DNA of 64,000 nt from the NCBI GenBank assembly GCA_016861105.1, contig BOKS01000015.1, positions 79,499 through 143,498 of the forward strand. Direction: 5' to 3'. This DNA comes from Betaproteobacteria bacterium (GTDB lineage: Bacteria; Pseudomonadota; Gammaproteobacteria; Burkholderiales; Casimicrobiaceae). The notes under the pieces were generated by a model. That model searched no databases. It worked only from the letters and a program-made list of their open reading frames with translations, and was not told where the DNA came from. Shown here one piece after another: positions 14,939-23,523 of this stretch. The position numbers were made by a program, and so were the translations under genes. How positions within the stretch are numbered: the stretch's first letter is position 1; every line of letters starts with the position of its first letter.

Positions 14939-17764
14939 ATGAAGCGCATGTTGTTCAACGCCACCCAGGCCGAGGAGCTCAGGGTGGCGATCGTCGACGG
15001 CCAGAAGCTCATCGACCTCGACATCGAGTCCGCTGCGAAGGAGCAGCGCAAGTCCAACATCTACAAGGCCGTCATCACCCGCGTCGAGCCGTCGCTCGAA
15101 GCGTGCTTCGTCGACTACGGCACCGACCGCCACGGCTTCCTGCCCTTCAAGGAGATCGCGCCGCAGTACCTGCGCGAGGGCGTCGGCGGCCACCGGCGCG
15201 TCGCCGAGCAGCTGCGCGAGGGACACGAGCTGATCGTCCAGGTCGACAAGGACGAGCGCGGCAGCAAGGGCGCGGCGCTCACGACCTACATCTCGCTCGC
15301 CGGCCGCTACCTCGTCCTGATGCCGAACAACCCGCGGGGCGGCGGCGTGTCGCGGCGCATCGAGGGCGAGGACCGGCAGGAGCTGCGCGAGGCCATCGGG
15401 CAGCTCGACGTGCCGCAGGGCATGAGCGTCATCGCGCGCACGGCCGGCATCGGCCGCAGCGCCGAGGAGCTCCAGTGGGACCTCAACTACCTGCTGAAGC
15501 TGTGGCGCGCCATCGAGGACGCCGCGCGCATGCAGCCGGGCGCGTACCTGATCTACCAGGAGTCGAGCCTGGTCATCCGGGCCATCCGCGACTACTTCCA
15601 GCCCGACATCGGCGAGATCCTGATCGACACCGAGGCGATCCACGAGCAGGCGCAGCAGTTCATGGCGCACGTGATGCCGGACAACGTCCAGCGCGTGAAG
15701 CTCTACCGCGACGACGTGCCGCTGTTCTCGCGCTTCCAGATCGAGCACCAGATCGAGACCGCGTACGCGCGGCAGGTGCCGCTGCCCTCCGGCGGGTCGA
15801 TCGTCATCGACCACACCGAGGCGCTGGTCGCCGTCGACGTCAACTCGGCCCGCGCCACCAAGGGCAGCGACATCGAGGAGACCGCGTTCCGCACGAACTG
15901 CGAAGCCGCCGACGAGATCGCGCGCCAGCTCCGCCTGCGCGACCTCGGCGGGCTGGTCGTCATCGACTTCATCGACATGGAGAGCGCGAAGAACCAGCGC
16001 GAGGTCGAGAACCGGCTGCGCGACGCGCTGCGCTACGACCGCGCGCGCATCCAGCTCGGCAAGATCTCGCGCTTCGGGCTGATGGAGCTGTCGCGCCAGC
16101 GGCTGCGCCCCGCGCTCGCCGAGTCCGCCCACCAGCCCTGCCCGCGCTGCCACGGCATCGGCCACATTCGCGGCACCGAGTCGACGGCGCTGCACATCCT
16201 GCGCATCGTGCAGGAAGAGGCGATGAAGGAGAACACGGCGCAGATCGTCGCGCAGGTGCCGGTCGACGTGGCCACGTTCCTGCTGAACGAGAAGCGGCCG
16301 GACGTGCAGACGATCGAGTCGCGCTTCAAGGTCAACGTCCTGCTGGTGCCGAACCGCTACCTCGAGACGCCGAACTACACGATCCAGCGGCTGCGCCACG
16401 ACGACCTCAACCACGCCGAGCCGCTGCCGCCGTCGTTCCAGATGGTCGAGCAGCCGGAGCAGCCCGACCTCGCCCAGAAGATGAAGGAGGAAGCGAAGGA
16501 GCCGCGGCAGGAGGCGATCGTCAAGGGCATCACGCCCGAGCAGCCGGCGCCGGTGCCCGTGCCGGTCGCGGCGCCGGCGTCGGTGCCCGTCGCGGGCGCC
16601 GTCCCGCCGCCGTCGAACTGGCTGGACAAGGTGCTGGGCTGGTTCCGGGGGCCGCGCCCTGCGGCGGCGGCACCCGCCGCCCCCGCGGTCGCGGGCGACG
16701 CGGCGGGGCGCGAGCCGCGACGCGACGGCCGCCGGCCGCCGGCGGCCGGTCCCCGCGGCGATCGGCGCGACGAACGCCGCGACGAACGCCGCGGCGAGCG
16801 CCGCGAGGTGCAGCGCGAAGGCGGCGCCCGCGAGGGCCAGCGCCGCGACGGCGGCCGTGGCCAGCCGCCGCGCCGGGACCGCGAAGGACGCGAGCCGCGG
16901 GAAGCCCGCGAGCCGCGCGAACCCCGCGAGACGCGCGAGCCCCGCGAAGCCCGTGAACCCCGCGAGACGCGCGAACCCCGCGAGACGCGCGAGCCCCGCG
17001 AAGCCCGTGAACCCCGCGAGCGCAAGGAAGGCGGCGCGCGCGAGCCGCGTGCCGAGCGTCCGCCGCGGCGCGAGCCCGCGCCGCCGGCCGCGCTGGAAGC
17101 CGGAGCGTTCGCGGCCGCGGGCGCGGGCGTCGCCCCGCCCGAAGGCGAGGAGAAGCGGGACGGCAGCCGGCGCCGTCGCGGCCGCCGCGGCCGCGGCAAC
17201 GGCGCCGAGCGTGCCGAGCGTGCCCCTTCCGCCGAGGCTTCGGCTGCGCCCGCCATCGCGGCTGCCGCGTCCGGCGGCGAGCCGCCCGCGCCCGTGCCGG
17301 CGGCCCCGGCCGGCGCGGATGTGGCGGCGCCCGAGCCGCTCGCCGGGTCGGTGCCCGAGGCGATCGACGCGATCAGCGGCGTTCCGGTCGACGTCCGGTC
17401 GATCCCGCTGCACGTCGAGCCGGAGCGCGTCGCGTCGATGGCGGCGCCGATGCGGCCCGCCGAGCGCGAGCCGTTGCCGCCCTCCGCCGAAAAGCCGATC
17501 AGCGTCGCGGCCCCCGCGGCGCCGGCCGAGCCCGCGCGACCGGCACCGCGCCTTCCCGACCTTCCCCCGGTGTCGATGAGCCTGCCGGAGGACTCGGGAC
17601 TGGAGCTCGTGCAGACGAAGCCGCGCGACGAGGTGCCGATCGAGGAACCCGCCGCGCCCCCGCGCCCCCGGCGCGTGCGCCCGCCGCGGGCCGCCGCGGC
17701 GGAGGAGCCGCTGCAGATGGTCGAGACGCGCCACGGCGACGAGGGTCCGGCCCCCGGCGCCTGA
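14939..17764 (+). CDS. rne: Ribonuclease E
   Basis: Endoribonuclease and scaffold of the RNA degradosome, 941 residues. N-terminus MKRMLFNATQAEELRVAIVD, then the S1 domain (SNIYKAVITRVEPSLEACFVDYG), 5' sensor and DNase I-like domains. Catalytic Mg-binding Asp residues are in AVDVNSARATKGSD (about 300) and IDFIDME (about 343). The Zn-link cysteines are in CPRCHGIG (about 401-404). The C-terminal half is disordered: an Arg/Glu/Pro-rich tract with repeated REPRE units (16888-17030), a basic RRRRGRRGRG segment that probably binds RNA, and an Ala/Pro-rich tail. It is transcribed divergently from rluC and ends at a strong hairpin terminator. Confidence 0.95.
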   Translation: MKRMLFNATQAEELRVAIVDGQKLIDLDIESAAKEQRKSNIYKAVITRVEPSLEACFVDYGTDRHGFLPFKEIAPQYLREGVGGHRRVAEQLREGHELIVQVDKDERGSKGAALTTYISLAGRYLVLMPNNPRGGGVSRRIEGEDRQELREAIGQLDVPQGMSVIARTAGIGRSAEELQWDLNYLLKLWRAIEDAARMQPGAYLIYQESSLVIRAIRDYFQPDIGEILIDTEAIHEQAQQFMAHVMPDNVQRVKLYRDDVPLFSRFQIEHQIETAYARQVPLPSGGSIVIDHTEALVAVDVNSARATKGSDIEETAFRTNCEAADEIARQLRLRDLGGLVVIDFIDMESAKNQREVENRLRDALRYDRARIQLGKISRFGLMELSRQRLRPALAESAHQPCPRCHGIGHIRGTESTALHILRIVQEEAMKENTAQIVAQVPVDVATFLLNEKRPDVQTIESRFKVNVLLVPNRYLETPNYTIQRLRHDDLNHAEPLPPSFQMVEQPEQPDLAQKMKEEAKEPRQEAIVKGITPEQPAPVPVPVAAPASVPVAGAVPPPSNWLDKVLGWFRGPRPAAAAPAAPAVAGDAAGREPRRDGRRPPAAGPRGDRRDERRDERRGERREVQREGGAREGQRRDGGRGQPPRRDREGREPREAREPREPRETREPREAREPRETREPRETREPREAREPRERKEGGAREPRAERPPRREPAPPAALEAGAFAAAGAGVAPPEGEEKRDGSRRRRGRRGRGNGAERAERAPSAEASAAPAIAAAASGGEPPAPVPAAPAGADVAAPEPLAGSVPEAIDAISGVPVDVRSIPLHVEPERVASMAAPMRPAEREPLPPSAEKPISVAAPAAPAEPARPAPRLPDLPPVSMSLPEDSGLELVQTKPRDEVPIEEPAAPPRPRRVRPPRAAAAEEPLQMVETRHGDEGPAPGA
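16888..17030 (+). repeat. In-frame REPRE-coding tandem repeats within rne
   Basis: Degenerate 18-bp units coding for REPRE plus Thr or Ala are repeated in tandem. A longer segment is duplicated almost exactly with a 54-bp offset (copies beginning at 16925 and 16979), keeping frame. Such slippage-prone arrays probably vary in copy number between strains without disrupting the catalytic domain. Confidence 0.8.
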
Positions 17765-17789
17765 GCTTGCTCGCGACCGATCGCGAACG

Positions 17790-17812
17790 GGCGGGCCGCA
17801 GGCCCGCCTTTT
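17790..17812 (+). terminator. Intrinsic terminator of rne
   Basis: GGCGGGCC-gca-GGCCCGCC hairpin with a three-base loop followed by TTTT, 25 bases after the rne stop. It insulates the downstream MBOAT operon from rne transcription. Confidence 0.88.
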
Positions 17813-17978
17813 CGTTGGTTGCACCGGCGGCGTCCGAGGGCGCGCGCACGCCCTGACCGGCCACGGCGAGGCGCCGCCCGTCCGCCGGAGCCCACCCGCC
17901 CCGGCAGCCGCGGGCTACCATGCCGATCCCGCATCGGCCGCGCGTTCCGCCCGGCCTTGCGCGAACGCGAGGAGATCG

Positions 17979-20546
17979 ATGGCGCAGCAGGCCACGCTGG
18001 CAGGTCCCGGAGGCGGCGCTTCCGCCGGCGCCACGCCCGTGGCGGGCGCCGGCGCCATCCGCCTGCCGCTCTACCTCGCCATCGTCGCGCAGCTCGCGCT
18101 CGTCCTGCTGCTGTTCCGCCAGTACCAGATCGAGAGCGGCGCGTTCCTGCGGCTCGCGGTGCTCGCGTTCGCCGGCTTCGCCGTGCACGCGCTGCTGCCG
18201 CTCGCGTGGCGCCTGCCGTTCTTCCTCCTGCTGTCCGTCGCCGGGATCTTCGTGGCGATCGACGTCGCGAACGCGCTGTGGCTCATCGGCTGCGGCCTCG
18301 TGCTGATCGGCGTCGCCCACCTGCCGGCGCCGTTCCGCGTCCGCGTCGGGCTGCTGGTCGCGCTCGGCGCGGCGCTGGCGCTGATGCGCGCGCGCGTGGT
18401 CGAAGGTCCGATGCCGGAGGCCATCTGGCCGATCCTCGGATCGATGTTCATGTTCCGGCTGATCACCTACATGTACGACCTGCGCCACGAACAGGCGCCA
18501 CCGTCGCCGGCGCGGACGCTGTCGTACTTCTTCCTTCTGCCCAACGTGTGCTTCCCGCTGTTCCCCGTCGTCGACTTCCGGACGTTCCGCCGCAGCCACT
18601 ACGACGACGACGCCTACCGCGTCTACCAGCTCGGCATCGACTGGATGGTGCGCGGCGTGATCCACCTCCTCGCCTACCGGTTCGTCTACTACCACCTCAC
18701 GCTCGCGCCCGCGGAGGTCGTCGACCCGGCGACGCTCTCGCAGTACCTGGTGTCGAACTTCCTGCTCTACCTGCGCGTGTCGGGCCTGTTCCACCTCATC
18801 ATCGGCATGCTGTGCCTGTTCGGCTTCCGCCTGCCGGAGACGCACAACCGCTACCTGCTCGCCTCGAGCTTCACCGACTTCTGGCGGCGCATCAACATCT
18901 ACTGGAAGGACTTCATGCAGAAGGTCTTCTACTATCCGGCGCTGTTCCGGCTGCGCAGGCTGGGCACGACCGCCGCGATGGTGGTGGCCACGCTGTTCGT
19001 GTTCGTGCTGACGTGGTTCCTGCACGCGTGGCAGTGGTTCTGGCTGCGCGGGACCACGCTGCTCGTCGCGCAGGACGTCCTCTTCTGGACGTTCCTCGGC
19101 GCGCTCGTCGTCGTCAACGCGCTCTACGAGGTGCGCCACGGGCGCCGGCGCCGCCTCGGCGGCGGCCAGACGCCGCGCGAGTACGCGGGCCTCGTCGCGC
19201 GGCGCTACGCGACGTTCTGGGCGATCGCCGTCCTGTGGTCGTTCTGGACCTCCGAGTCGATCGCCGACTGGCTCGCGCTCTGGCCGGCGCTGCGCGGTCC
19301 GTGGAGCGCGTCGGCATTGCTCTACCCGGCGGTCGTCCTCGCCGTGATCGCGCTGGGCAGCGTCGAGCGCGGCGGCGTCCGCAACGTCAAGGGCGCGGCG
19401 CAGACCCCCGGCGAGGCGCTTCGCGTGCGCGCCGTCACCGTGGCGTCGATGGTCGCCCTCATCGTGGTCGGCGTCGAATCCGTGCACACGCGCCTCGGCA
19501 CGGAGATCGCCACGACCGTGCACTCGCTGCGGTCCGGCCGCCTGAGCCGCCTCGACAGCGCGAAGCTCGAGCGCGGCTACTACGAGAGCCTGCTGTCCGT
19601 CGACCGCTTCAATTCGCAGCTCTGGGAGGTCTACTCGAAGCGGCCCGCCAACTGGCTCGACACGCAGCACGCCCAGCTCAAGCGCTTCACCGGCGACTTC
19701 GCCCAGGTGGAGCTGATCCCGTCCTTCGTCTCGAACTCGAACTACGGGACGATCAGCACGAACCGCTGGGGCATGCGCGACCGCGACTACGCGCTCGCGC
19801 CGCCGCCCGGCACGTTCCGCATCGCGCTGCTCGGGCCGTCCAACGTGATGGGCTGGGGCGTGGGCGACGGCGAGACCTTCGAGGCGCTGCTCGAGGAGCG
19901 GCTGAACGCGTCGCGGCCGCCGGGCGCCACGGCCGTGGAGATCCTCAACTTCGCCGTGCCCGGCTACCAGCCGATGCAGCAGGTCGTCGCGGCGGACAAG
20001 GCCGCCCGGTTCGATCCCGACGCGCTGTACTACGTCGCGACCGGGCGCGAGCTCGCGCGCAACGCGGCCTACCTGATCGAGCTGGTCCGCAAGGGGCGCG
20101 AGATTCCGTATCCCGCCCTGCGCGCCGTCGCCGACGAGGCGCGCCTCGACGCGGACCTCGAGGAGAGCGAGGCGAGCCGGCGGCTGCAGCCCTTCCGCGA
20201 GCGCCTGCTCGCGTGGACCTACGGCGAGATCGTGGCCACCGCGCGGCGCGCCGGCGCGCGGCCGGTGCTGCTGTTCCTCCCGCAGGCGCGCGCGGGCAGC
20301 TGGCAGGACGAGGTCGCGCAGCAGAACGCGATCGCCCGCGAGGCCGGCTTCGAGGTGATCAGCCTGCAGGGCGTCTACGACGGCCACGACATCGAGACGC
20401 TGCGCGTCGCCGAGTGGGACGAGCACCCCAACCGGCTGGCGCACCGGCTGATCGCCGAGCGGCTGCACGCGGCGCTCGCCGGTGCGCCGGCGCTGGTCGG
20501 CCGCGCCCAGCCCGCGGCCGCATCCCCACCATCCGGAGGACGCTGA
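17979..20546 (+). CDS. MBOAT acyltransferase fused to an SGNH/GDSL hydrolase-like domain
   Basis: Two-domain membrane protein of 855 residues. Residues about 28-465 hold many hydrophobic helices and the MBOAT hallmarks: FWRRINIYWKDF (301-312) and the presumed catalytic His349 in TWFLHAW. After one more membrane helix (about 484-500), the C-terminal domain (about 580-830) has SGNH-type features: a GDS-like block GPSNVMGWGVGDGETF with Ser621, and WDEHPN (Asp814, His816) near the end. The combination equals DltB plus DltD of D-alanylation systems joined in one chain, implying transfer of an acyl group from a cytosolic carrier through the membrane to an outside hydroxyl. The start has GGAG five bases upstream; the carrier-protein gene begins at the very next base after its stop. 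Confidence 0.85.
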   Translation: MAQQATLAGPGGGASAGATPVAGAGAIRLPLYLAIVAQLALVLLLFRQYQIESGAFLRLAVLAFAGFAVHALLPLAWRLPFFLLLSVAGIFVAIDVANALWLIGCGLVLIGVAHLPAPFRVRVGLLVALGAALALMRARVVEGPMPEAIWPILGSMFMFRLITYMYDLRHEQAPPSPARTLSYFFLLPNVCFPLFPVVDFRTFRRSHYDDDAYRVYQLGIDWMVRGVIHLLAYRFVYYHLTLAPAEVVDPATLSQYLVSNFLLYLRVSGLFHLIIGMLCLFGFRLPETHNRYLLASSFTDFWRRINIYWKDFMQKVFYYPALFRLRRLGTTAAMVVATLFVFVLTWFLHAWQWFWLRGTTLLVAQDVLFWTFLGALVVVNALYEVRHGRRRRLGGGQTPREYAGLVARRYATFWAIAVLWSFWTSESIADWLALWPALRGPWSASALLYPAVVLAVIALGSVERGGVRNVKGAAQTPGEALRVRAVTVASMVALIVVGVESVHTRLGTEIATTVHSLRSGRLSRLDSAKLERGYYESLLSVDRFNSQLWEVYSKRPANWLDTQHAQLKRFTGDFAQVELIPSFVSNSNYGTISTNRWGMRDRDYALAPPPGTFRIALLGPSNVMGWGVGDGETFEALLEERLNASRPPGATAVEILNFAVPGYQPMQQVVAADKAARFDPDALYYVATGRELARNAAYLIELVRKGREIPYPALRAVADEARLDADLEESEASRRLQPFRERLLAWTYGEIVATARRAGARPVLLFLPQARAGSWQDEVAQQNAIAREAGFEVISLQGVYDGHDIETLRVAEWDEHPNRLAHRLIAERLHAALAGAPALVGRAQPAAASPPSGGR

Positions 20547-20798
20547 GTGACGGACGCCATCCAGAGCGCGGTGAAGGAGTTCATCATGACCGAGTTCCTG
20601 CCCGGCGAGGACCCGGACGAGCTCACGCCGACGACGCCGCTGGTGACCGGCGGCATCCTCGACTCGATCGCCACGATGAAGCTGGTGCTGTTCATGGAGG
20701 AGCGCTACGGCGTGCGGCTCGAGGCGCACGAGACCGATCCGGAGCACCTCGACACGCTCGTCGACATCGCGGCGCTGATCCGCGCCAAGCGCGGCTGA
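20547..20798 (+). CDS. Acyl/peptidyl carrier protein
   Basis: 83-residue carrier protein. The phosphopantetheine attachment Ser40 is in GGILDSIATMKLV, followed by the helix LFMEERYGVRLE. The start is a GTG abutting the MBOAT gene stop. The segment lacks the highly acidic helix II of fatty-acid ACP and looks more like DltC or a stand-alone PCP. It is expected to carry the aminoacyl group made by the adjacent adenylation enzyme and present it to the dehydrogenase and the MBOAT domain. Confidence 0.88.
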   Translation: MTDAIQSAVKEFIMTEFLPGEDPDELTPTTPLVTGGILDSIATMKLVLFMEERYGVRLEAHETDPEHLDTLVDIAALIRAKRG

Positions 20799-20808
20799 CG
20801 GCGGCGCG

Positions 20809-22374
20809 ATGGCCACGCGCGCGCTGCACGAGACGTTCACGCGCACGGCGGCGGCGTGGGGCGGGCGCACGGCCGTGGTGGAGCCGGGCCGCGGGGAGAT
20901 CGACTACGCCGGGCTCGACGGGCTCGCGGGGCGCGTGCGCGACCGGCTGGTCGCGCTCGGCGTGCGGCGCGGCGATCGCGTCGGCCTCTACCTGCCCAAG
21001 TCGATCGACGGCGTCGCGGCGATGCTCGGCATCCTGCAGGCCGGCGCGGCCTACGTCCCCGTGGACCCGGGCGCGCCCGCGCCGCGCTGCGCGTACATCC
21101 TGCAGCACTGCGACGTGCGGCTGGTGGTGGCCGAGGCCGGGCTCGCGGACCGCGTGCGGCCCGAGCTCGACGCGCTGGGCGCACGCCCCGGCTGGCTGGT
21201 CGTGGAGGCGCCGGGCGGCGGCCACGGGCTCGCGGCGGCGCTCGACCGGCTCGACGCCGCGTCGCCGGCGCCGGCTGCGCCCGTGCAATATCCCGCCGGC
21301 GACGAGGTCGCGTACATCCTCTACACGTCGGGGTCGACCGGCAGGCCGAAGGGCGTCACGCTGTCGCACGAGAACGCCGTGAGCTTCGTCGACTGGTGCA
21401 GCGCGACGTTCGTGCCGACCGCCGACGACCGCTTCTCCTCGCACGCACCGTTCCACTTCGACCTGTCGATCCTCGACGTCCACGTGCCGCTGCACCACGG
21501 CGCGCGCCTGGTGCTGATCTCCGAGGAGTCGGGCAAGGACGCGATGCACCTCGCGTCGCTGATCGCGTCGCAGCGCATCAGCTGCTGGTACTCGGCGCCG
21601 TCGATCCTCGCGCTCCTCGCGCAGGTCGGCCGGCTCGAGGAGCACGACGCACGGTCGCTGCGGCTCGTGCTGTTCGCGGGCGAGGTGTTCGCGGTCAAGC
21701 ACCTGCGGGCCCTCACGGCCCGCTGGCCGCACCCGCGCTACTTCAACCTCTACGGGCCGACCGAGACGAACGTGTGCACGTTCCACGAGGTGCCGCTGCC
21801 GGTGCCCGACGAGCGCACGGCCCCCTACCCCATCGGGACCGTGTGCTCGCACCTGCGCGCACGCGTGGTCGACGACGCCGGCCGCGACGTCGATCCCGGC
21901 GCGGAGGGCGAGCTGTGCATCAGCGGCCGCGGCGTCATGCTGGGCTACTGGGCGCAGCCGGAGCTCGATGCGCGCGCCTTCCTCGTCGGCGACGACGGCA
22001 CGCGCTGGTACCGCACCGGGGACATCGTGGTCGAGTCGGCGGGCGTCGGCTACACCTACCGCGGCCGGCGCGACCGCATGGTCAAGCGCCGCGGCTACCG
22101 CGTCGAGCTGGGCGAGATCGAGGCCGGCCTCTACCGCCACGCGCAGGTGAGGGAGGCGGCCGTGATCGCGCTTGCGGACGAGGAGGCCGGCGTGCGCATC
22201 CGGGCCTTCCTGGCGGCGCGCGGCGGCGCTCGCCCGTCGCTCATCGAGATGAAGCGCTTCTGCGCCGCGAACCTCCCGATGTACATGATCCCCGACCAGT
22301 TCAGCTGGTGCGACGAGCTGCCGAAGACGTCGACCGACAAGATCGACTACCAGCGCCTCAAGGCGCTGCCCTGA
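20809..22374 (+). CDS. Stand-alone amino-acid adenylation enzyme, predicted L-proline-specific
   Basis: ANL-superfamily ligase, 521 residues, with A3 ILYTSGSTGRPKGV, A5 NLYGPTETN, A7 YRTGD, A8 GRRDRMVKRRGYRVELGEIE and the A10 Lys in TSTDKIDY. Alignment by eye with GrsA gives specificity residues D218, L219, L222, Y261, L288, A290, L314 and V322 (DLLYLALV). From memory this is the code of PltF/CloN4/RedM-type L-proline adenylators that feed pyrrole formation, not that of DltA. It would form prolyl-AMP and load the carrier protein encoded 10 bp upstream. The dehydrogenase gene starts immediately after its stop. Confidence 0.85.
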   Translation: MATRALHETFTRTAAAWGGRTAVVEPGRGEIDYAGLDGLAGRVRDRLVALGVRRGDRVGLYLPKSIDGVAAMLGILQAGAAYVPVDPGAPAPRCAYILQHCDVRLVVAEAGLADRVRPELDALGARPGWLVVEAPGGGHGLAAALDRLDAASPAPAAPVQYPAGDEVAYILYTSGSTGRPKGVTLSHENAVSFVDWCSATFVPTADDRFSSHAPFHFDLSILDVHVPLHHGARLVLISEESGKDAMHLASLIASQRISCWYSAPSILALLAQVGRLEEHDARSLRLVLFAGEVFAVKHLRALTARWPHPRYFNLYGPTETNVCTFHEVPLPVPDERTAPYPIGTVCSHLRARVVDDAGRDVDPGAEGELCISGRGVMLGYWAQPELDARAFLVGDDGTRWYRTGDIVVESAGVGYTYRGRRDRMVKRRGYRVELGEIEAGLYRHAQVREAAVIALADEEAGVRIRAFLAARGGARPSLIEMKRFCAANLPMYMIPDQFSWCDELPKTSTDKIDYQRLKALP

Positions 22375-23523
22375 ATGGACTTCGCGCTCAGCGACGAGCA
22401 GAAGCTGCTGCGCGACAGCATCGTCCGCTTCGCGCAGGCCGAGCTCAACGACGGCGTGGCGGCGCGTGACCGCGCGGGCGCGTTCCCGCGCGAGCTGTGG
22501 CGCAAGTGCGCCGCCATCGGGCTGGCGGGACTCCCGGTGCCCGAGGACTACGGCGGCAGCAGCCTCGACCCGCTGTCGTGCGCGATCGCGCTGGAAGCCT
22601 TCGGCTACGGCTGCCGCGACGGGGGGCTGGTGTTCTCGACCTGCGCGCACCTGCTCGCCTGCGTCGCCCCCGTGCTCGCGCACGGCAGCGACGCGCAGAA
22701 GTCGCGCTGGCTCCCCGGGCTGTGCGACGGCACGTTCGTCGGCATGCACGCGATCACGGAGCCGGGCTCGGGATCGGACACGTTCGCGATGCGCACGCGC
22801 GCGGTCCCCGACGGCGACGGCTGGCGCCTGAACGGCACCAAGACGTTCATCTCCAACGCGCCCGTCGGCGACGTCGCCGTGGTGTTCGCGATCACCGACG
22901 CGGCGAAGGGCTTCCACGGCGGCTGCACGGCGTTCCTCCTCGACGCCGCGGCCCCGGGCGTGACGCGCGGCGCCGCGTTCGACAAGATGGGGCTGCGCAC
23001 CTCGCCGGTCGGCGAGCTCGTCCTGCAGGACGCCTACGCGCCCGCGGAGGCCGTGCTCGGACGCGTGGGCGGCGGCGCCGCGGTGTTCGGGACGGCGATG
23101 GACTGGGAGCGGTCGCTGCTCGTCGCCAGCCACGTCGGCACGATGACGCGGCTGCTCGAGACGTCGGTCGCCTACGCGCGCACGCGCACGCAGTTCGGCC
23201 AGCCGATCGGCAAGTTCCAGGCGGTCGCGCACCGGATCGCCGACATGAAGGTCGCGCTCGACGCGGCGCAGCTGCTCGCCTACCGCACGGCGTGGCGGCT
23301 GGGCCGCTCGCGCAGCATCGCGCTCGACGCGTCGGTCACCAAGCTGTTCGTCAGCGAGTCGCTGGTCAGGGTCGCGCTGGACGCCGTGCAGGTGCACGGC
23401 GGCTACGGCTTCATGGCCGACTACGAGGTCGAGCGCGCGCTGCGCGACGCGATCGGGGGCACGATCTACTCCGGCACCTCGGAGATGCAGCGCACGATCA
23501 TCGCCCGCTGGCTGGGCCTGTGA
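22375..23523 (+). CDS. Acyl-CoA dehydrogenase-fold flavoenzyme, predicted prolyl-carrier-protein oxidase
   Basis: 382-residue FAD enzyme with the full acyl-CoA dehydrogenase architecture: helical N-terminus, ITEPGSGSD (about 127-135), the FISNAPVGD middle strand region, and ARTRTQFGQPIGKFQ plus VHGGYGF in the C-terminal helices. At the usual catalytic Glu of medium-chain enzymes (IYEGT) it has Ser (IYSGTSEMQ). A Glu is instead present in MDWERSLL near residue 245, the position used by isovaleryl-CoA dehydrogenase and by prolyl-ACP oxidase AnaB (Glu244, from memory). With the Pro-type adenylation code this suggests oxidation of prolyl-S-carrier to pyrroline- or pyrrole-2-carboxyl-S-carrier. 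Confidence 0.85.
   Translation: MDFALSDEQKLLRDSIVRFAQAELNDGVAARDRAGAFPRELWRKCAAIGLAGLPVPEDYGGSSLDPLSCAIALEAFGYGCRDGGLVFSTCAHLLACVAPVLAHGSDAQKSRWLPGLCDGTFVGMHAITEPGSGSDTFAMRTRAVPDGDGWRLNGTKTFISNAPVGDVAVVFAITDAAKGFHGGCTAFLLDAAAPGVTRGAAFDKMGLRTSPVGELVLQDAYAPAEAVLGRVGGGAAVFGTAMDWERSLLVASHVGTMTRLLETSVAYARTRTQFGQPIGKFQAVAHRIADMKVALDAAQLLAYRTAWRLGRSRSIALDASVTKLFVSESLVRVALDAVQVHGGYGFMADYEVERALRDAIGGTIYSGTSEMQRTIIARWLGL

Noticed and set aside
14340..14940. Cobalamin or other known riboswitch in the rne leader
   Set aside because: Conserved boxes of common riboswitch classes were not found by eye.
17499..20870. 1123-codon open frame antisense to the MBOAT operon
   Set aside because: High-GC shadow of rne, MBOAT and carrier genes; His/Arg/Asp-rich composition and no family motifs.
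17979..22374. Standard D-alanylation (dltABCD) system
   Set aside because: The adenylation code, the dedicated dehydrogenase and the MBOAT-SGNH fusion all differ from dlt; kept as an analogy only.
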